From: Chondrilla cf. caribensis
Taxonomy: Eukaryota; Porifera; Demospongiae; Chondrillida; Chondrillidae
Direction of reading: 5' to 3'
Length of the DNA stretch: 64,000 nt
Assembly: GCA_964020155.1 (NCBI GenBank)
Contig: OZ026562.1
Coordinates: 2,210,001 to 2,274,000 of the forward strand
Made by a program: the position numbers and the translations under genes. The notes below the pieces were generated by a model that was not told the origin of the DNA, did not search any database, and saw only the letters and a program-made list of their open reading frames with translations. Of the stretch, positions 23,824-36,213 are shown in pieces (position 1 is the first letter of the stretch; each line of letters begins with the position of its first letter).

Positions 23824-26800
23824 CTGCTCTTAGGGATTGGCAGTCATTGACAACCTGGTCGATCACATCAGACAGTTCGTTTTGTGTTTGTATTAGTGTC
23901 TCCTCAGTCAAAATGGATGCTCCAGTGGATAGTCCATGAGACAGTTTCTTACCCAGTGAATTCAAGTACAGTTTGAAGATCTAGAAATGTACAATGCATT
24001 CAGTGAAAACAGAAGAGTGGAAATACAGTGAATTCTTGTAATCCTCCACAGTTTTTCCATAAATCTCTGTATTCATCACAAGTATCATACATAGTACGTA
24101 CTGAGCAATGAATATCCAATCAATTCACCAAACTCATCAATCTGTCATATATTTTCAAAAACAACTTGTGATGGATTAAACAGAATTCACTGTGTGTACA
24201 TACAGTATATACTGTACACATATTACACACATATAGGTACTGGGTATTATGAAGGTAAGCAAAAGCTGTACACATACGTACATACATATGTACATGCAAA
24301 TACAGTATATGCACTTGTATAGGTAAGGAAGTGTACATGCATAGTTACTACACATACATACATATGTGGAATAACAATACTGTACGAGTATGTAGAATGT
24401 TCAAGAGTAAGTATTGAAAATTGAACAAAGTGCACTGAAATATTCATACGTACATACATACATTTTGTGTATGTACATACGTACAGTGCATTACCAGCAT
24501 ACATACACATGTATGTACGTATACACTCTCCTATTCAAAGGAGAATAACACATGCTTGTGGGATAAACGATTCTTGTGGAAACACACCTTGTCATTCTCT
24601 TCTCTGCTCTTCCTAAGAGCCCTGTTCTAAGGTGGTGGGTAAATAAGAGTATGTCAATTCGGAAACTGAAATGCATGTTCAGTCAGGGTCTGACTACCTC
24701 CAAGACGGATTGATCCAGTTTCATTTTCAGTGTTTCCAGTTCATGGCTTTGCACACCAATGGTTTCCTCTGCAAAGTCAATTTTGGAGGAAACGTCATTC
24801 ATTTCCTGCCTCAGTGCATCCATTTCAGAGTGCATTTTCTGTAATAAGTAGGAACCAGGAACCTCGGTGAATGCATGCATACATTCAAATATTTACATAC
24901 AGTGAAACCTGTATACAAGACCACCCAATGGACTGGGAAACGGTGGTTTCTGCGGACAGGTGGTCTTTATACAGAGGTGCTGTACTGTAGTTGAGTTGGC
25001 ATTGTGGATAGTCTAAAAACAGTCACTTAGGACAGGTGGTTTTTAATACAGGTTCCACTGTACCTACAATGTCTGCAATACCTATTCAGATTCATGTATG
25101 TATGTACCCTCAAGCATTAGATACAGTATATACATACATATGTATGTACCTGTACAAAGGTGGCACAACATGCCACTTGACATAATCTGAAGAGATTCTG
25201 TACATTATTTATAAAACGTATTTTACGGATTCAAATAACAGGCCTGTCAAGGATTTACTGTATGTGTACCAAGACACATACGCATGTAGATATTAATTTC
25301 ATTAGACCAATTTTCCTTACAGATTCTCCCCAGAGGGGACGGGCCACTCCCAGAGACAGTGCAATACTGGGGTAACCCTTGAGGAAGACAAAGCAAGCTC
25401 TGTGCTATCCTCTCAGTGCAAAAATTCATGAACAACTTGTCCTCAGAAGAGGACATATCAGTTGTTACACTGATAAGAACAGTTATTTCTACTTGATCTT
25501 AGCCAATAGGCCATGAAGCGATGAGCAGTGAGGTTTGGACACATTACAAGACCAGTTCGGCCATAATAATACTTGTGGTTGTGGTGTAGTGTGTGTTGGT
25601 GATGGGAGATAACCTTTGCAGCATTTGAGTCAAACACTATTTACAGTATGAATATTACACTCAATGTATACGAGACTACAGGATAACAACACGTGTAACA
25701 ACACGTGTGTATACATATGTAAATGCACAAATCTGTACTTGTTCTTATTAACGTATTCTAACAATGAACTTCATTTTTTGTCCAGTTTATTTCAATGCAA
25801 TATACAGCAACTAGTTGTCAACATGCCTGCATAAGCAGTTACTGTGGCAACCATTTTTGCAAAAATGATTATTGATCAAGAATGATGGATTACTTCTTGA
25901 AAAGTGAGTGTCTACTGTACTTGCATCGTTATCAACGTAAACACTTACCGTAATATTCTGTTCACTACTGTCCAAAGCCTTCTTTCTCTTCAGCAACTGT
26001 GACTCCAATTGCGTTTGATGCCTCTCAAGTTTAAAAATCTATAACAAGACAAATATGTACATACGTACAGTAAGTAATGAATAAATATGTACATACGTAT
26101 GGTATGTACGTACGTACGTATGTACTGTATGCACATATATTATATGTACAGTACCTACATATGTATATCGTACATACAACACTACCACACTTAGTAGGCA
26201 TCATAAGTACTTAAGTGGCCACAAGCAAATGGTGTGCTGTGTACAAAACCAACCAACTGGTCTTTGTCTTTCATCAATGAACAACACTGCTGCAGTTCTT
26301 CGAGGACAGGTGCATCAGAAGGGGCTCCTTCATCACCTGATGAAAACAATACTTGTGATAACACTTGTTCCCTTGTTTACCCCGGGAAGTGTACATGTTT
26401 GTGTGTGTAGTGCAAAATCTTGACTGGAACGATTAAACATTGCTCGATACATTAGTCCATTAGTTTAATAGTTTACATCATTTCCTTTCAAACGTGTTTT
26501 TCAGACAAAGTGTAATGTTCTGAAGTTTAATCATTATGACAAACAAATAATTTTATCATGAGAATGATGCCTATAATATTTTTGTAATATACGTACATAG
26601 GTTGTACCATCATTGCACAGACCTAATATGCACATACATACATACGTATATACATATGTATACCCACAATATGAACATACGTATGTACATAGTAGTTATA
26701 TCATGGCATAGTGAACGATAGACAATTTATACTACAAATATGCGCATATTCCAATACAATATATTATATGCAATAGAAATATGTTTGCTAATTTCCTGCC

Positions 26801-29800
26801 TTGTTCTCATGCAATTAATCCCAACAATGAAACCTGTCTCATGACCTGTGCTACATGGCTTATGTACACAGAGTTTTTCTTTTGATCTACCCCTCAGCCA
26901 GGATACAAGTACATACGTACGTATATGCTTCCATGCATTAAATTGTAACTACAGTGATACAGTGACCATGAACACAGCTAGCAAGCTGATCAGTACCTCT
27001 CCAGGACTGTCCCAACATCTTCAGGCACATTCCTCTAGCACTGCTCATGGCACTGGTGTGAGCAGCCCTCAGTTCACACAGGTCCCTCTTCACCAGGTCA
27101 TGAGCATCTGTGATCTAAGGGAAACAAAGTGTAAGAACACAATATTGTGTACTGTACGTACATGCTGTACCTGCAGTAGGTTCATTGATCTGGACATACC
27201 CAAAAGGGAATTATGGGGAATATGTACAACAAGGTATTTGAGATAAAAATCCATTGTGCCAGAAGAGGTACCCCGAAGTACAGTGAATACTCGTTAATCT
27301 GCCTCAGTTCGTTTTCAAAGAATATGGCGGATTAATGAGTTTGGCAGATTAACTGGATGTTCATTGGTACTTGTACATTATTTTGGTACTGGGAAATTGC
27401 GGCGGATTAAAAGGTTTGTCAGATAAATCGGTGACGGATTAACAAGAATTCACTGTATATTCAATCCTATAGTACAATATGTGTGTACATACAGTCACAT
27501 ATGCAGTCAAACTTGCTTAGTACATAGGTAGCATATGTACGTAAGTACCTTGAAGGGCACACCAAATCTGTACTGATTATCAGAGGTACGTACTTACTGG
27601 TTGACATAGTGTACATGAGCTAGGGACTGGGTGAAGTGTACTCACTAACCAGGAGTATATACTTACCAGGGTGCTTACTAAGCAAGTTTACTGCATGTAC
27701 ATGTTCATATATGTACGTCTTATTCCATGTGTTTTGTACATAGTAATATAACAACATAGTACACAAGCACCCACACACATGCACATACATCATCCAACTG
27801 TGTCTGGAGTGATGTACACAGCTCCGATTTGTGGTTGAGCTCCTTGACTTTGACCTGAATCAACCTCTCCCTCTTCTTAATCTCACTATGGGCCCTGTCT
27901 GCATTCATCTTCATTTCTGACTGTAGCCTGTTTTCATAGAAATTAATATTACTAACATATCCAGTGCAAATCAAATTATCACCAGACATTCCACTATACA
28001 ACAATCTTCGGGCACTGTAATAAAGACCTGTGTGATATGGCACGTATGTAATTTGAGACCCAAAAGGTGTCCCATAATTGAGGTCCTATTGCTATTCATA
28101 TGTACAGTACATATGGACATACACACATATGTACGAATGTACACATACATCTAACTTTAAGACTGGATAATTTGTGTACATACAAATAGATGAACAATAC
28201 CTGTGTATCTCTGAAAGTAGCTCCTTTATCTTTCTCTGTTTTTCAGTTGCTTCAGCTTGATGTTGTCTGCCATATCAGTGAACCAAAAAGTAACCACACA
28301 CAAAAGGATGAATGATAAATTGCTTAAAGATGTGTTTAGATATAGAAATGCACTTTGTGTATTATATATATATATATGTACTGTGGGTACGTGCATACAT
28401 ACAAACATATGTATATAGATAGGTACGAAAATTGAATAGTATGTACTAACACAAGCACATGCTGACAAAATACTACATACGTATGTAGGTCCATTATAGG
28501 CAACACAGCTTGTATGTACGTATGTACAATCTGTACAAATGTACAGTACTTTCATACTCTACACACATACATATGTATGAACGTATATACACAAATACCT
28601 TGTAACTTTCTCTATAGTCTGCCTGCAAGATTTCTCCTCACTTACTGCAGTTTCAAGTCTCCTCACATTCTCCTACACATGACAAACATGCAATCGAATC
28701 AATCACACTTACACAAAACAAGATACAATCATTATGGACCTACATACATAGGTTGATTTTTGTGTATTTGAGTGTGTCTGCATGTATGAATTTGTTTGTG
28801 TGTGTGATTTCAATTAGAATCAGAGGTACTCCTGGGTATACACACTTCATTCACACAAAGCAGCTAAAGGTACATACCTACATCATCAGTGAGGAATGAG
28901 CACTTTACGAATCAGTTTAAACATTACACATACGTATGTATGTACATGTGTAAACACCAATATTGGTTTCAGTTTCAAGGTTTGAAAATCACACTAACAG
29001 CCATAAAAGGTCTTCAAACCTGTTTTCAGACATGGAAATGCCCCCTTGTGTATTGCACATAGGATGATTAGTAAACAAATAGTCCTGTTCTCAAAGATGT
29101 AGTACATAATTCCGTGTACAATACCAATGCACTCATGTCTACACCTTGTCATGATCTGTTCATACAAGATTTGAAGTTAGAGGATGGAACTTGTGGAGTC
29201 AGTGATGCGACACAGTGCAGTGGTATTGAGTTGGTCACTCCTATGCATACGTACATACATACATTTGTCTCAATAAACAACTGTTTTGGACAATTCACAT
29301 GGGTTCATGTAATAAAGTACACAATCGTCACTTGTCTAGACTTCAACCATTGAAAGTGTGCCCTTGAGCAAAACGAATAAACGTACGTAGGTATACACAC
29401 ATATACGTATGTAACTGATTAAAGGAGAATCCCAATTTGGTACAAGGTTCATATGAACCCTTAGTGTTGTACCAGGTCATGATAGTTTAATGTGACAATG
29501 TATACTATTACAACATTAACGTACTTTCAACGATTCATTTTCCACAACTGTATCCCTTAGAACACTCTGCTCGCGATGAAGCATATTCTCGGCTTCTTCC
29601 AATTTGACAGTCATTTCCTACAGAACAAGAACACTCCATAAACTAAATTGTACCTCAATACATACGTACGCACATGCATGCATCTACCTGTACCTTTAAA
29701 TTTTGTTGGTAGTTTTCTTCCTTATGTGAACAATCATCTAACTGACTCCTCATACGAGAAACTTCCAACTGACAAGAGGTGTAGTTATCTTGGTCAAAGC

Positions 29801-29896
29801 AAAGAAAGGAGAATGAACCATTATATCTCTACATATGTACATATGTATACAGCACTCGTTATTAAGATGTGTACACAAACACACACACGTACGCAT

Positions 29897-29944
<48 letters not shown>

Positions 29945-31273
29945 CATTAATCTGTAACACATAACACCACACATGTATGTACCTTGAAGTAGGGCAAACT
30001 CTTTGTCTATGTCCATTTTTGACCTAAACACAACAAGCACACAATTATTAACACACATACACATGTACGTATGTACGTACGTACATACATACGTATTACG
30101 ACTACGTAGGTACATACTTCATTATACTGTTATTGGCTTGCTGTAACTGCTGAATATCCTCCCTATACTTGATTGTTAGTTCTTCTAGTGAATGTACCTT
30201 TATATCCTGTGAATATACAGACACACACTGCACATAAGACATGTGAAATAAACCTACGTATGTCTTTGTGTGTTTGCACCTACGTACATACAGACTGCAA
30301 CACTATTCTATACAGATAAGCACTAGAATATATCTAAACCAGTAGCAACTGAACTACCGGTGTTTTCATGACTCAGAGACAGTACATGTATCAAATATGC
30401 TATGGTGTTCAACTGAAACCTGGATCACTGGTGCAGCTCAAATCACAACCACTGAATAATACAGACACTTATAACTGGTGAACATTTCATTGATTACGGT
30501 AATGGTGCATCCAAACACATCTGAATCATTGTAGTCTAATTAGAATTACATCTTGATTTCACTCTCGATAGTGTATAAAGCTTGTAAGGGTGTGTAGTGT
30601 GCATGCGTAGCACATTGGCAACAACTCACAAACTGCTCTTTATCTGTTCTCTGTGTACTACATAAGCTGTCTAGGTCCTTCTGTAATGTGAGACACTTTC
30701 CAGACATTTCTTTCAATCTCACTGAAACCAAGTGACATTATCCATGATTGCGATAACAAGGGTAGTGTCATGGTATCACAACTAACTGTTGAGGAGTTCG
30801 TCGTTTCTCATACTATCTTCCTGTAATTGTTTCTTTTCATCTTCAACTTCCCTCAAGTCTCGCTGGAGGTTCGCCACATTGAGTTGTAAGCGTTGATTTT
30901 CTGTTTCCCTCTGCTCCACTGACAAAGTGAGGCTTGTTATTTCATTTTTCAGTGACGACACCTGTCAAAGTAAAAAAGACACGCCTATTAATATCTACAC
31001 ACAACACTCTAGCCTCAATTGTATCGACCACGTTGCATGGAATATCTGACTGGGACTGTTTGGCATTCGCACGTGTCACAAATATAACATATCAAAGCGA
31101 TATGCCATAGTTTGCCCTTATACTACACACAGTCTAGCTTGATGTTGCACAAGAGACAATCACGAACGATGAATTCTTAAATATAGATATACCTCTCCTC
31201 CATGCGCTTGTATACAGGACGACAGCTGCTCCTGTAGCTCTACGACTCTCTTTCTCAATCTTACGACGTCCAT
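19388..31273 (-). CDS. Large coiled-coil protein, 25 exons, possibly CCDC171-like
   Basis: Exons: 31273-31193, 30961-30787, 30721-30630, 30206-30118, 30023-29983, 29761-29694, 29617-29525, 28672-28599, 28266-28201, 27927-27789, 27114-26997, 26336-26254, 26038-25949, 24838-24698, 24626-24588, 23980-23822, 23727-23614, 22869-22138, 21855-21676, 21314-21184, 20930-20870, 20528-20383, 20115-20061, 19858-19745, 19543-19388. They sum to 3237 nt, closing in frame at 1078 aa. The protein starts MDVVRLRKRVVELQEQLSS and is mostly heptad-rich coiled coil (Gln, Glu, Lys, Leu) to about residue 550. One large exon (22869-22138) encodes a more globular, hydrophobic stretch including FRSAVVAVIAVHRLLGF, and further coiled coil follows to the C-terminus. 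Architecture and that motif recall CCDC171, but I could not confirm this. A few small exons could be missed or extra. Function unknown; coiled-coil scaffolds of this kind often act at centrosomes or cytoskeleton. Confidence 0.8.
19660..19732. repeat. (CA)n microsatellite
   Basis: A CA run in the last intron of the coiled-coil gene. It happens to stay open in frame with both flanking exons, which gives a misleading continuous open frame. Confidence 0.8.
20279..20367. repeat. (CA)n microsatellite
   Basis: A nearly pure CA run of about 80 bp in the coiled-coil gene, about 15 bp after the donor of exon 20528-20383 in the transcript sense. Confidence 0.9.
21999..22137. repeat. CTGTACCTATGTG tandem repeat abutting an exon
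   Basis: About ten copies of a 13-bp unit (ctgtacctatgtg and variants) start right at the donor of the 732-bp exon 22869-22138 of the coiled-coil gene. Confidence 0.85.
23771..23821. repeat. (CA)n microsatellite touching a splice donor
   Basis: A CA run whose end forms the GTGTGT donor of the coiled-coil exon 23980-23822 on the minus strand. Confidence 0.9.
24900..25060. mobile_element. MITE-like element with TA target duplication
   Basis: The 161-bp element begins CAGTGAAACCTGTATACAAG and ends as the near-perfect inverted copy (…aatacaggttccactg), giving inverted repeats of about 27 bp, and is flanked by TA on both sides. It has no coding content. The CAGTG…CACTG ends and TA duplication fit a non-autonomous Tc1/mariner-type element. 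It lies in an intron of the coiled-coil gene. Confidence 0.7.
25334..25522 (-). ncRNA. U2 spliceosomal RNA-like gene with altered branch-point recognition segment
   Basis: Read on the minus strand this 189-nt segment begins ATCGCTTCATGGCC and continues GGCTAAGATCAAGT, both hallmarks of the U2 5' end that pairs with U6. Then come CTGTTCTTATCAGT (stem IIa), a GTCCTCTTCTGAGGAC stem-loop, an Sm site AATTTTTG, a GAGCTTGCTTTGTC stem III and a CCCAGTATTGCAC…CTCTGGG stem IV. The invariant branch-point pairing stretch GUAGUA is not there: AGAAATAA replaces it between AAGT and CTGTTC. It is therefore a diverged U2 variant or pseudogene. It lies in an intron of the coiled-coil gene on the same strand. 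I recognised no promoter element upstream. Confidence 0.75.
27281..27455. mobile_element. MITE-like element with TA target duplication
   Basis: The 175-bp element begins CAGTGAATACTCGTTAATCTG and ends as the inverted copy (…ggattaacaagaattcactg), flanked by TA on both sides. Inverted repeats are about 24 bp with a few mismatches. Internal blocks repeat a ggcggattaa/ggcagattaa word. This is consistent with a non-autonomous pogo/Tigger or Tc1/mariner-type element, in an intron of the coiled-coil gene. Confidence 0.7.
27504..27693. mobile_element. MITE-like element, 18-bp inverted ends
   Basis: CAGTCAAACTTGCTTAGTA at 27504-27522 is matched by the inverted TACTAAGCAAGTTTACTG at 27676-27693. The 190-bp element is non-coding and sits about 50 bp from the previous MITE, with unrelated ends. 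Confidence 0.6.
29880..29941. repeat. (CA)n microsatellite
   Basis: A CA run in the intron between coiled-coil exons 30023-29983 and 29761-29694. Confidence 0.9.
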
Positions 31274-31431
31274 TTTATTATGCAATAAATTAAATAGCCG
31301 CCATTTTGCGCATGAGTTACCATAGAAACAAATCATTGTCGTGCTATATAAATCGAAGTACACAAAAGTACAATTTTTGTACTTAAACCATGAAATTGAG
31401 TCATTCTGTAGCGAGAGACAATGCTGAAGTC
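31274..31431. promoter_or_regulatory. 158-bp same-strand gap with a YY1-like site and AATAAA
   Basis: This is all that separates the SERBP1-like stop codon from the coiled-coil gene's ATG (both minus strand). It must hold the 3' UTR of one gene and, unless the two are co-transcribed, the core promoter of the other. Read on the minus strand it contains AAAATGGCGGC (31297-31307), which matches the YY1 type of promoter element, and AATAAA immediately before the ATG. Confidence 0.5.
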
Positions 31432-33748
31432 TCAATTAGTGGGGCCCAGAGAAGGGAACTCCTTTTCATTGTCCACATCAGGTAGACGTTCACGACGGCT
31501 TCCTTTGCTTCGATTGCCTCTGTCTCTGTCACCACTTGGACGTTCACGATCAGAGAAGCGTTCTCGCTCCCTGTCTCCGCCCCTTTCTCTTTCAGGGCCT
31601 CTGTCTTTGTCCCGATCCCTGCCTCGACCAGCTCCACCCCCTCCTCTACCACCACGACTGCCTCCTCTTTGATTACGGGTGGGGTCTTTGAAGTAAAAGT
31701 TTGGTTGCAGGACTTCAACCTTTCTTCCGGATGTTTTAGGCTTTTCAATAACCTCCTGAATACGGAAAATTAACATAATAATGAAACAGCTACTGCTTGA
31801 AGGGTTTTGAACTACAACACTTACCCTTGTTCCAGCAAACAGGCACGATTCATCTTTCTTAAGGGGTACAGTGTTTTTCCATTGAGCATTGTCTTCATCT
31901 TCTCCGGCCTTACGTTCCTTGAAGTCAGTTTTCGCTCTTGTCTTCTCCTTCATGGCCTTGTACTCGTCCAGGGTCATTTCCTTGGCAGATTCATCTTCCT
32001 GTTGAACATCCCCATTCTCGCCATTCACCTCCTGGGTCTCAGGTTTTTCCTCAGATTCTTGTTTCTGCTCTGTCTCTTCCCTACAGGGAAGGAACAAAAG
32101 GATCACACAGCAGAGTGAAAACAATAGAGCAGACAAGCAGGAACACAAAACTGAATTTTGAACACAATTCCTACAATGTTTCATGACAATTAGGGGTCCA
32201 GTCTAATTCAGTTAGTGAGTATTCTTATACAGCTGGACCCTTTTCCTGAACATTTAGAATGTGGAACATGGATTATGGGGAACTAGTTGAAGGGTGAAAC
32301 TGGTGAGCTAGGAGTTACAAACACAATGCACAATACAGGAACAAATCAAAGTACGTAAGTTAGGTGATAAAAGGACTGCGGCATGAAAATGTCAGGACGA
32401 TGTACCAGTAGTGACAGGCATCACTGTACATAACTTTCACACTGTATAAAACAACATACGTACATGTGTAAGTAATTGTACCCATCTGGGCCAACAGTAT
32501 AATAATACCACGCTGATAATATTATGGTGTGATAACACAGTTATATGGTACCTTAGTTCATAGTTTATGCACGATACTAATAGCAACATTAAAGATCTAT
32601 TGGTAAACAGTTTTGCACATGATTTTGATCTTTCAACTTTGAACCAGATAGCGAGTGAAAATATGCAACACAGATATAACTAGCCAAATATTCAATGAGA
32701 CTCCTTCAGTAGGAGATGCTTAAGAGTACAGAATTCACTGCTGAGCTTACTTCACAGTTTCTCCGTCCTTTACTTCCCCAGTCTCCTCTGTTTGCCACTC
32801 ATTTTGGTCCGATGTCCTGTAGAGAGCAAAGCAACAGCGTACTTACAGTCATCACAGACACTGGTGGAACAGATGCTCACAAACAGGTACAAAAAGCACA
32901 CACATACATCCATGCACAAATCATGTTTGTGTGTGGTTATAATTATTCATGCTCACGGGCAATGATGAGTATGTACAAAAACAGTAATAGTTACGAAAAT
33001 GTTGGATACAATCAAAAGTGCAAATTCAAACAATTTCTCCACACATGCCCATGCACACAGGAAGACACGCTCAAACAAAAACAAAATGCATACACAGTAG
33101 AACATGTGTCATGGCAGCTTACGATGCTTTTAGGTCATCGCGAACATTCCCCCAGTTATGTGCTCCGCCACCTTCACGCTTCTCAACAGGTTTAACCGAG
33201 CTAAAGATATGAAAGGAGAAAACATTCCAGAGTAATAGACCTCAATACGAAATCAGCAAAGTACACTTTGCATCACTGCATGTCTGTATGAGGTACAGTG
33301 AAGTCTTGTTATGAAGAAGTCCCTCGTATTGAAGGAACAGTACAACAAGGCGAACTACACACTTGTCCAAAGATGATATTATAGGCCTTGTGAATTTCAA
33401 TATGACACAAGGAATTCCTCAAACTGTTTTAAGCCTCCCATGGGAATTACCAGTTATCACTAATTTTTATGTAGTTACTAACACTATCAACTTTGCTATA
33501 ACAGCATTTACAAATTAGCATTCAGAAAGGCATTAGAGATTTCAAAGGTGAGGTTAAGCAGATTGGTAGGTGCTGTCAAGTTCAAACCTCCCTCACAACA
33601 CAGAAGTGAGGAAATACTCAGCAACACCTGAGCATAGGGACAGTGTGGACCAACCTCATATTCTGGTTACCCTAAGTAACAAGCAGAAATGACCAAGGAA
33701 TTCAAAACAAGATGTGAACATTGTATATTGTAGCCAATCATTTATCAC

Positions 33749-33806
<58 letters not shown>

Positions 33807-36213
33807 TGTGGGGCATTGTCGTCATGATAAACTACTACTCAACTTCAGAATTCAAAGGTGCTCCACATTCAATCACACATTTACACTACTTCAAACCTCA
33901 TTAGCGAATCATTGAGGGTCTAGATACTTAGGATTAGATAATTGGACAACCAGGGCTCTACTGTACAATTGGTTAGTTACTCTTCATTTTCACATAAAAC
34001 CCTTCATTTCTCAGTGGAGTACACTCATGAACATACAACTCCACATAATCGCCCTTGGTCCCCATACCCAGTTGTCAAGAGAAACGACACTACTACATAA
34101 CCCAACCAACCTCACTCAAGACATACAAATGCAAGAATCCAAACAAGTTTACATAGTTACACTCAGGTGAGATACACATCAGCAGGTTACAAGACCACTG
34201 CAGCAGACTGAGTCTGACCCATACCTAACAGAAAACTTACAAAATCCCCAAAAACATGTCTCCTGCATACAGCCACCACAATACCTGCGATCCTTATAAC
34301 ACTACACTCAGCACATTCTTACACGACATGGTATGCACACACAACAACTGCACCACTAGGATACACATCATGGCACACATAGCCAGAGTAGGATTTTCAG
34401 GTGGGAATGAACAGCTACAATAAACAAATTTCAGTTGGTTTTCAACAACCTAAGGGACACACAATAATGGTCACCAATTACTGAATTTCACGTATCAATA
34501 ATCACACAATCAACAGTATGGCTTTTGGAAGCTGTTTCATGATGCTTGCATCCTAGGTACCAACAAAAGAGTAGTTGTAAAATAATTTGATAGAAAAAGA
34601 AACAATCCAAACTAGGCCAAAACAATTTTAAAATTGATACGTCTACCAAGCTACATACAAAGGTTTAGTGTTGACAGACACTGACCAGAACTGAGAGGGG
34701 CCAGGGAGTCAAAACACTAGTTCACTTTTAACCACCCATTATTGCTCCTCAATGGAGTGATTACGAATCCCAAAACACACACAACATACAAGGTTAACAT
34801 AGCATAATGAAATGATTTGGTAGCAGTGTGTGCAACATCAATGCATACGTCTTGTCGCTGCCACTCCGCCTGTCAAACTCCCTCTTGCCTCCCCTTCCTG
34901 CCATTCCAGTCCGTCCCATTCCTCCTCTGCCTCCCCTACGAACACCTCTTCCTCTACCAGTAGTTGTCTGTCTCCCTTCACCCTCTTCTTGTTCTTCCGC
35001 GTTCTGCTTTCCTCGGTCCTGGAACCGTTTCTGGGGTTTTCCACGATTAGACGAAAATCCTGAAGTTGAAGATGTCCTTTCACCAGTCTTCCCTTGTCTG
35101 TTCTGTTTCGATCCTTCCTCGACTACAAAAGAACACAACAAATCAAACATGATACACCAGTACATACATATACGTCAGTGTGTCTGTACTCAGATACATT
35201 TCCAATGAACAGTCTAACACTAAAAGATGAACAAATATTAAGCTTCCCAGCCTTTGACCAGCAAAGACAGTATAAAAGTATAGATAGAAATCGCTATCAA
35301 ACACGACTTAATGGAATCAAGAACCTTTTGGCACAGAATCGACTGAGCAAGAATCCCAATATACAGCACCCACCACAAAGCTCACTACAGTGGGAGATTA
35401 AATACCACAACTGACAGCTGACTTTGTAAACCTACACCCTACAAGAAGAACTGCTTTATCACTGGTTAACAGCCGAGTCAGCAATAGGAACAAAATACTC
35501 AATGGTAGGTTGCATCAGAAAGGCTGATCCAACTAACACCTTTATTTCAATTGACCTCGGCACACAGCAGAAACTTGTACGGTTATGGACATGTAAACAC
35601 AAAAATGGCGGCAAGATCTAAACTTCCCACAAGAAATACATGTCCAAAACATGGTGATCTACAAGGAACATTTGTAGCACAATGTGTAGCAGAAACGATC
35701 CTTAAAACATAAAAAGGTTAAGTTGTACTCCAAGTCAAACAGGAATTGAATTAATGAGAGATTCTTACTAAAGTACGTATCGTGTTATGTGGACGCTTCC
35801 TGAAGAGACTATATCAACCGTTTTGTGCACTTGTGTACGCATGTTCAAATGTGTTGTCCTTGCTATGAGAACCCTAAACTATCTGCTGTGGGAATCCTGG
35901 ATGAGCAAGATTGAAGCCTTTGAAAGCGGTCGATTAACACACTGAATCTCCAACAATAATCGAAGACCGCGTTCAACAGGGCGCAAACTGACTTACCTTT
36001 CTTTGTAACATTTTCCACTTGTTTTGGTGCCGTTTTTGTCGTTTGTTGTTTATCCTTTGTCCTAGCTTTCCCTGATTTGTCTTTCTTCACGTCGTTGATC
36101 GTCTCTGGCGCGGAAGCGTTCGTGGGACTAAAGGGAGAGTCTCCAGGATCGTCTTCCACGGCACTAAACATAGAAAACCTATTTACCGTTGATACGCTGT
36201 AGAAATCATCCAT
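31432..36213 (-). CDS. SERBP1: SERBP1/HABP4-family RNA- and ribosome-binding protein
   Basis: Proteins of this family bind mRNA and occupy the mRNA channel of idle 80S ribosomes. Six exons (36213-35997, 35122-34849, 33200-33123, 32816-32751, 32080-31825, 31755-31432) join in frame to 404 aa, close to the human length. The N-terminus MDDFYSVSTVNRFSMFSAVE matches the family's NRF…DD start. An RGG-type segment (GRGRGVRRGGRGG) precedes KREFDRRSGSDKT. GGGAHNWGNVRDDL is the diagnostic HNWG motif, EMTLDEYKAMKEKTRAK the conserved HABP4/PAI-RBP1 helix, and a second RGG/RD-rich tail ends DVDNEKEFPSLGPTN. An upstream in-frame ATG at 36264 would add 17 residues; I chose 36213 by similarity. Confidence 0.93.
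33750..33802. repeat. (CA)n microsatellite
   Basis: A CA run in the 1.6 kb intron between SERBP1-like exons 35122-34849 and 33200-33123. The rest of that intron shows nothing I recognise. Confidence 0.9.

Noticed and set aside
25247..25456. Minus-strand 69-codon frame
   Set aside because: It is a chance translation of the U2-like RNA gene.
25470..25522. Possibility that the snRNA is U12 rather than U2, because of the GAAATAAC word
   Set aside because: The 5' end ATCGCTTC, the AAGATCAAGT stretch and stems IIa, III and IV all match U2; only the short branch-pairing stretch recalls U12.
31421..31672. Plus-strand Arg/Ser/Pro-rich frame opposite the SERBP1-like last exon
   Set aside because: Antisense shadow of the RGG/RD-rich tail.
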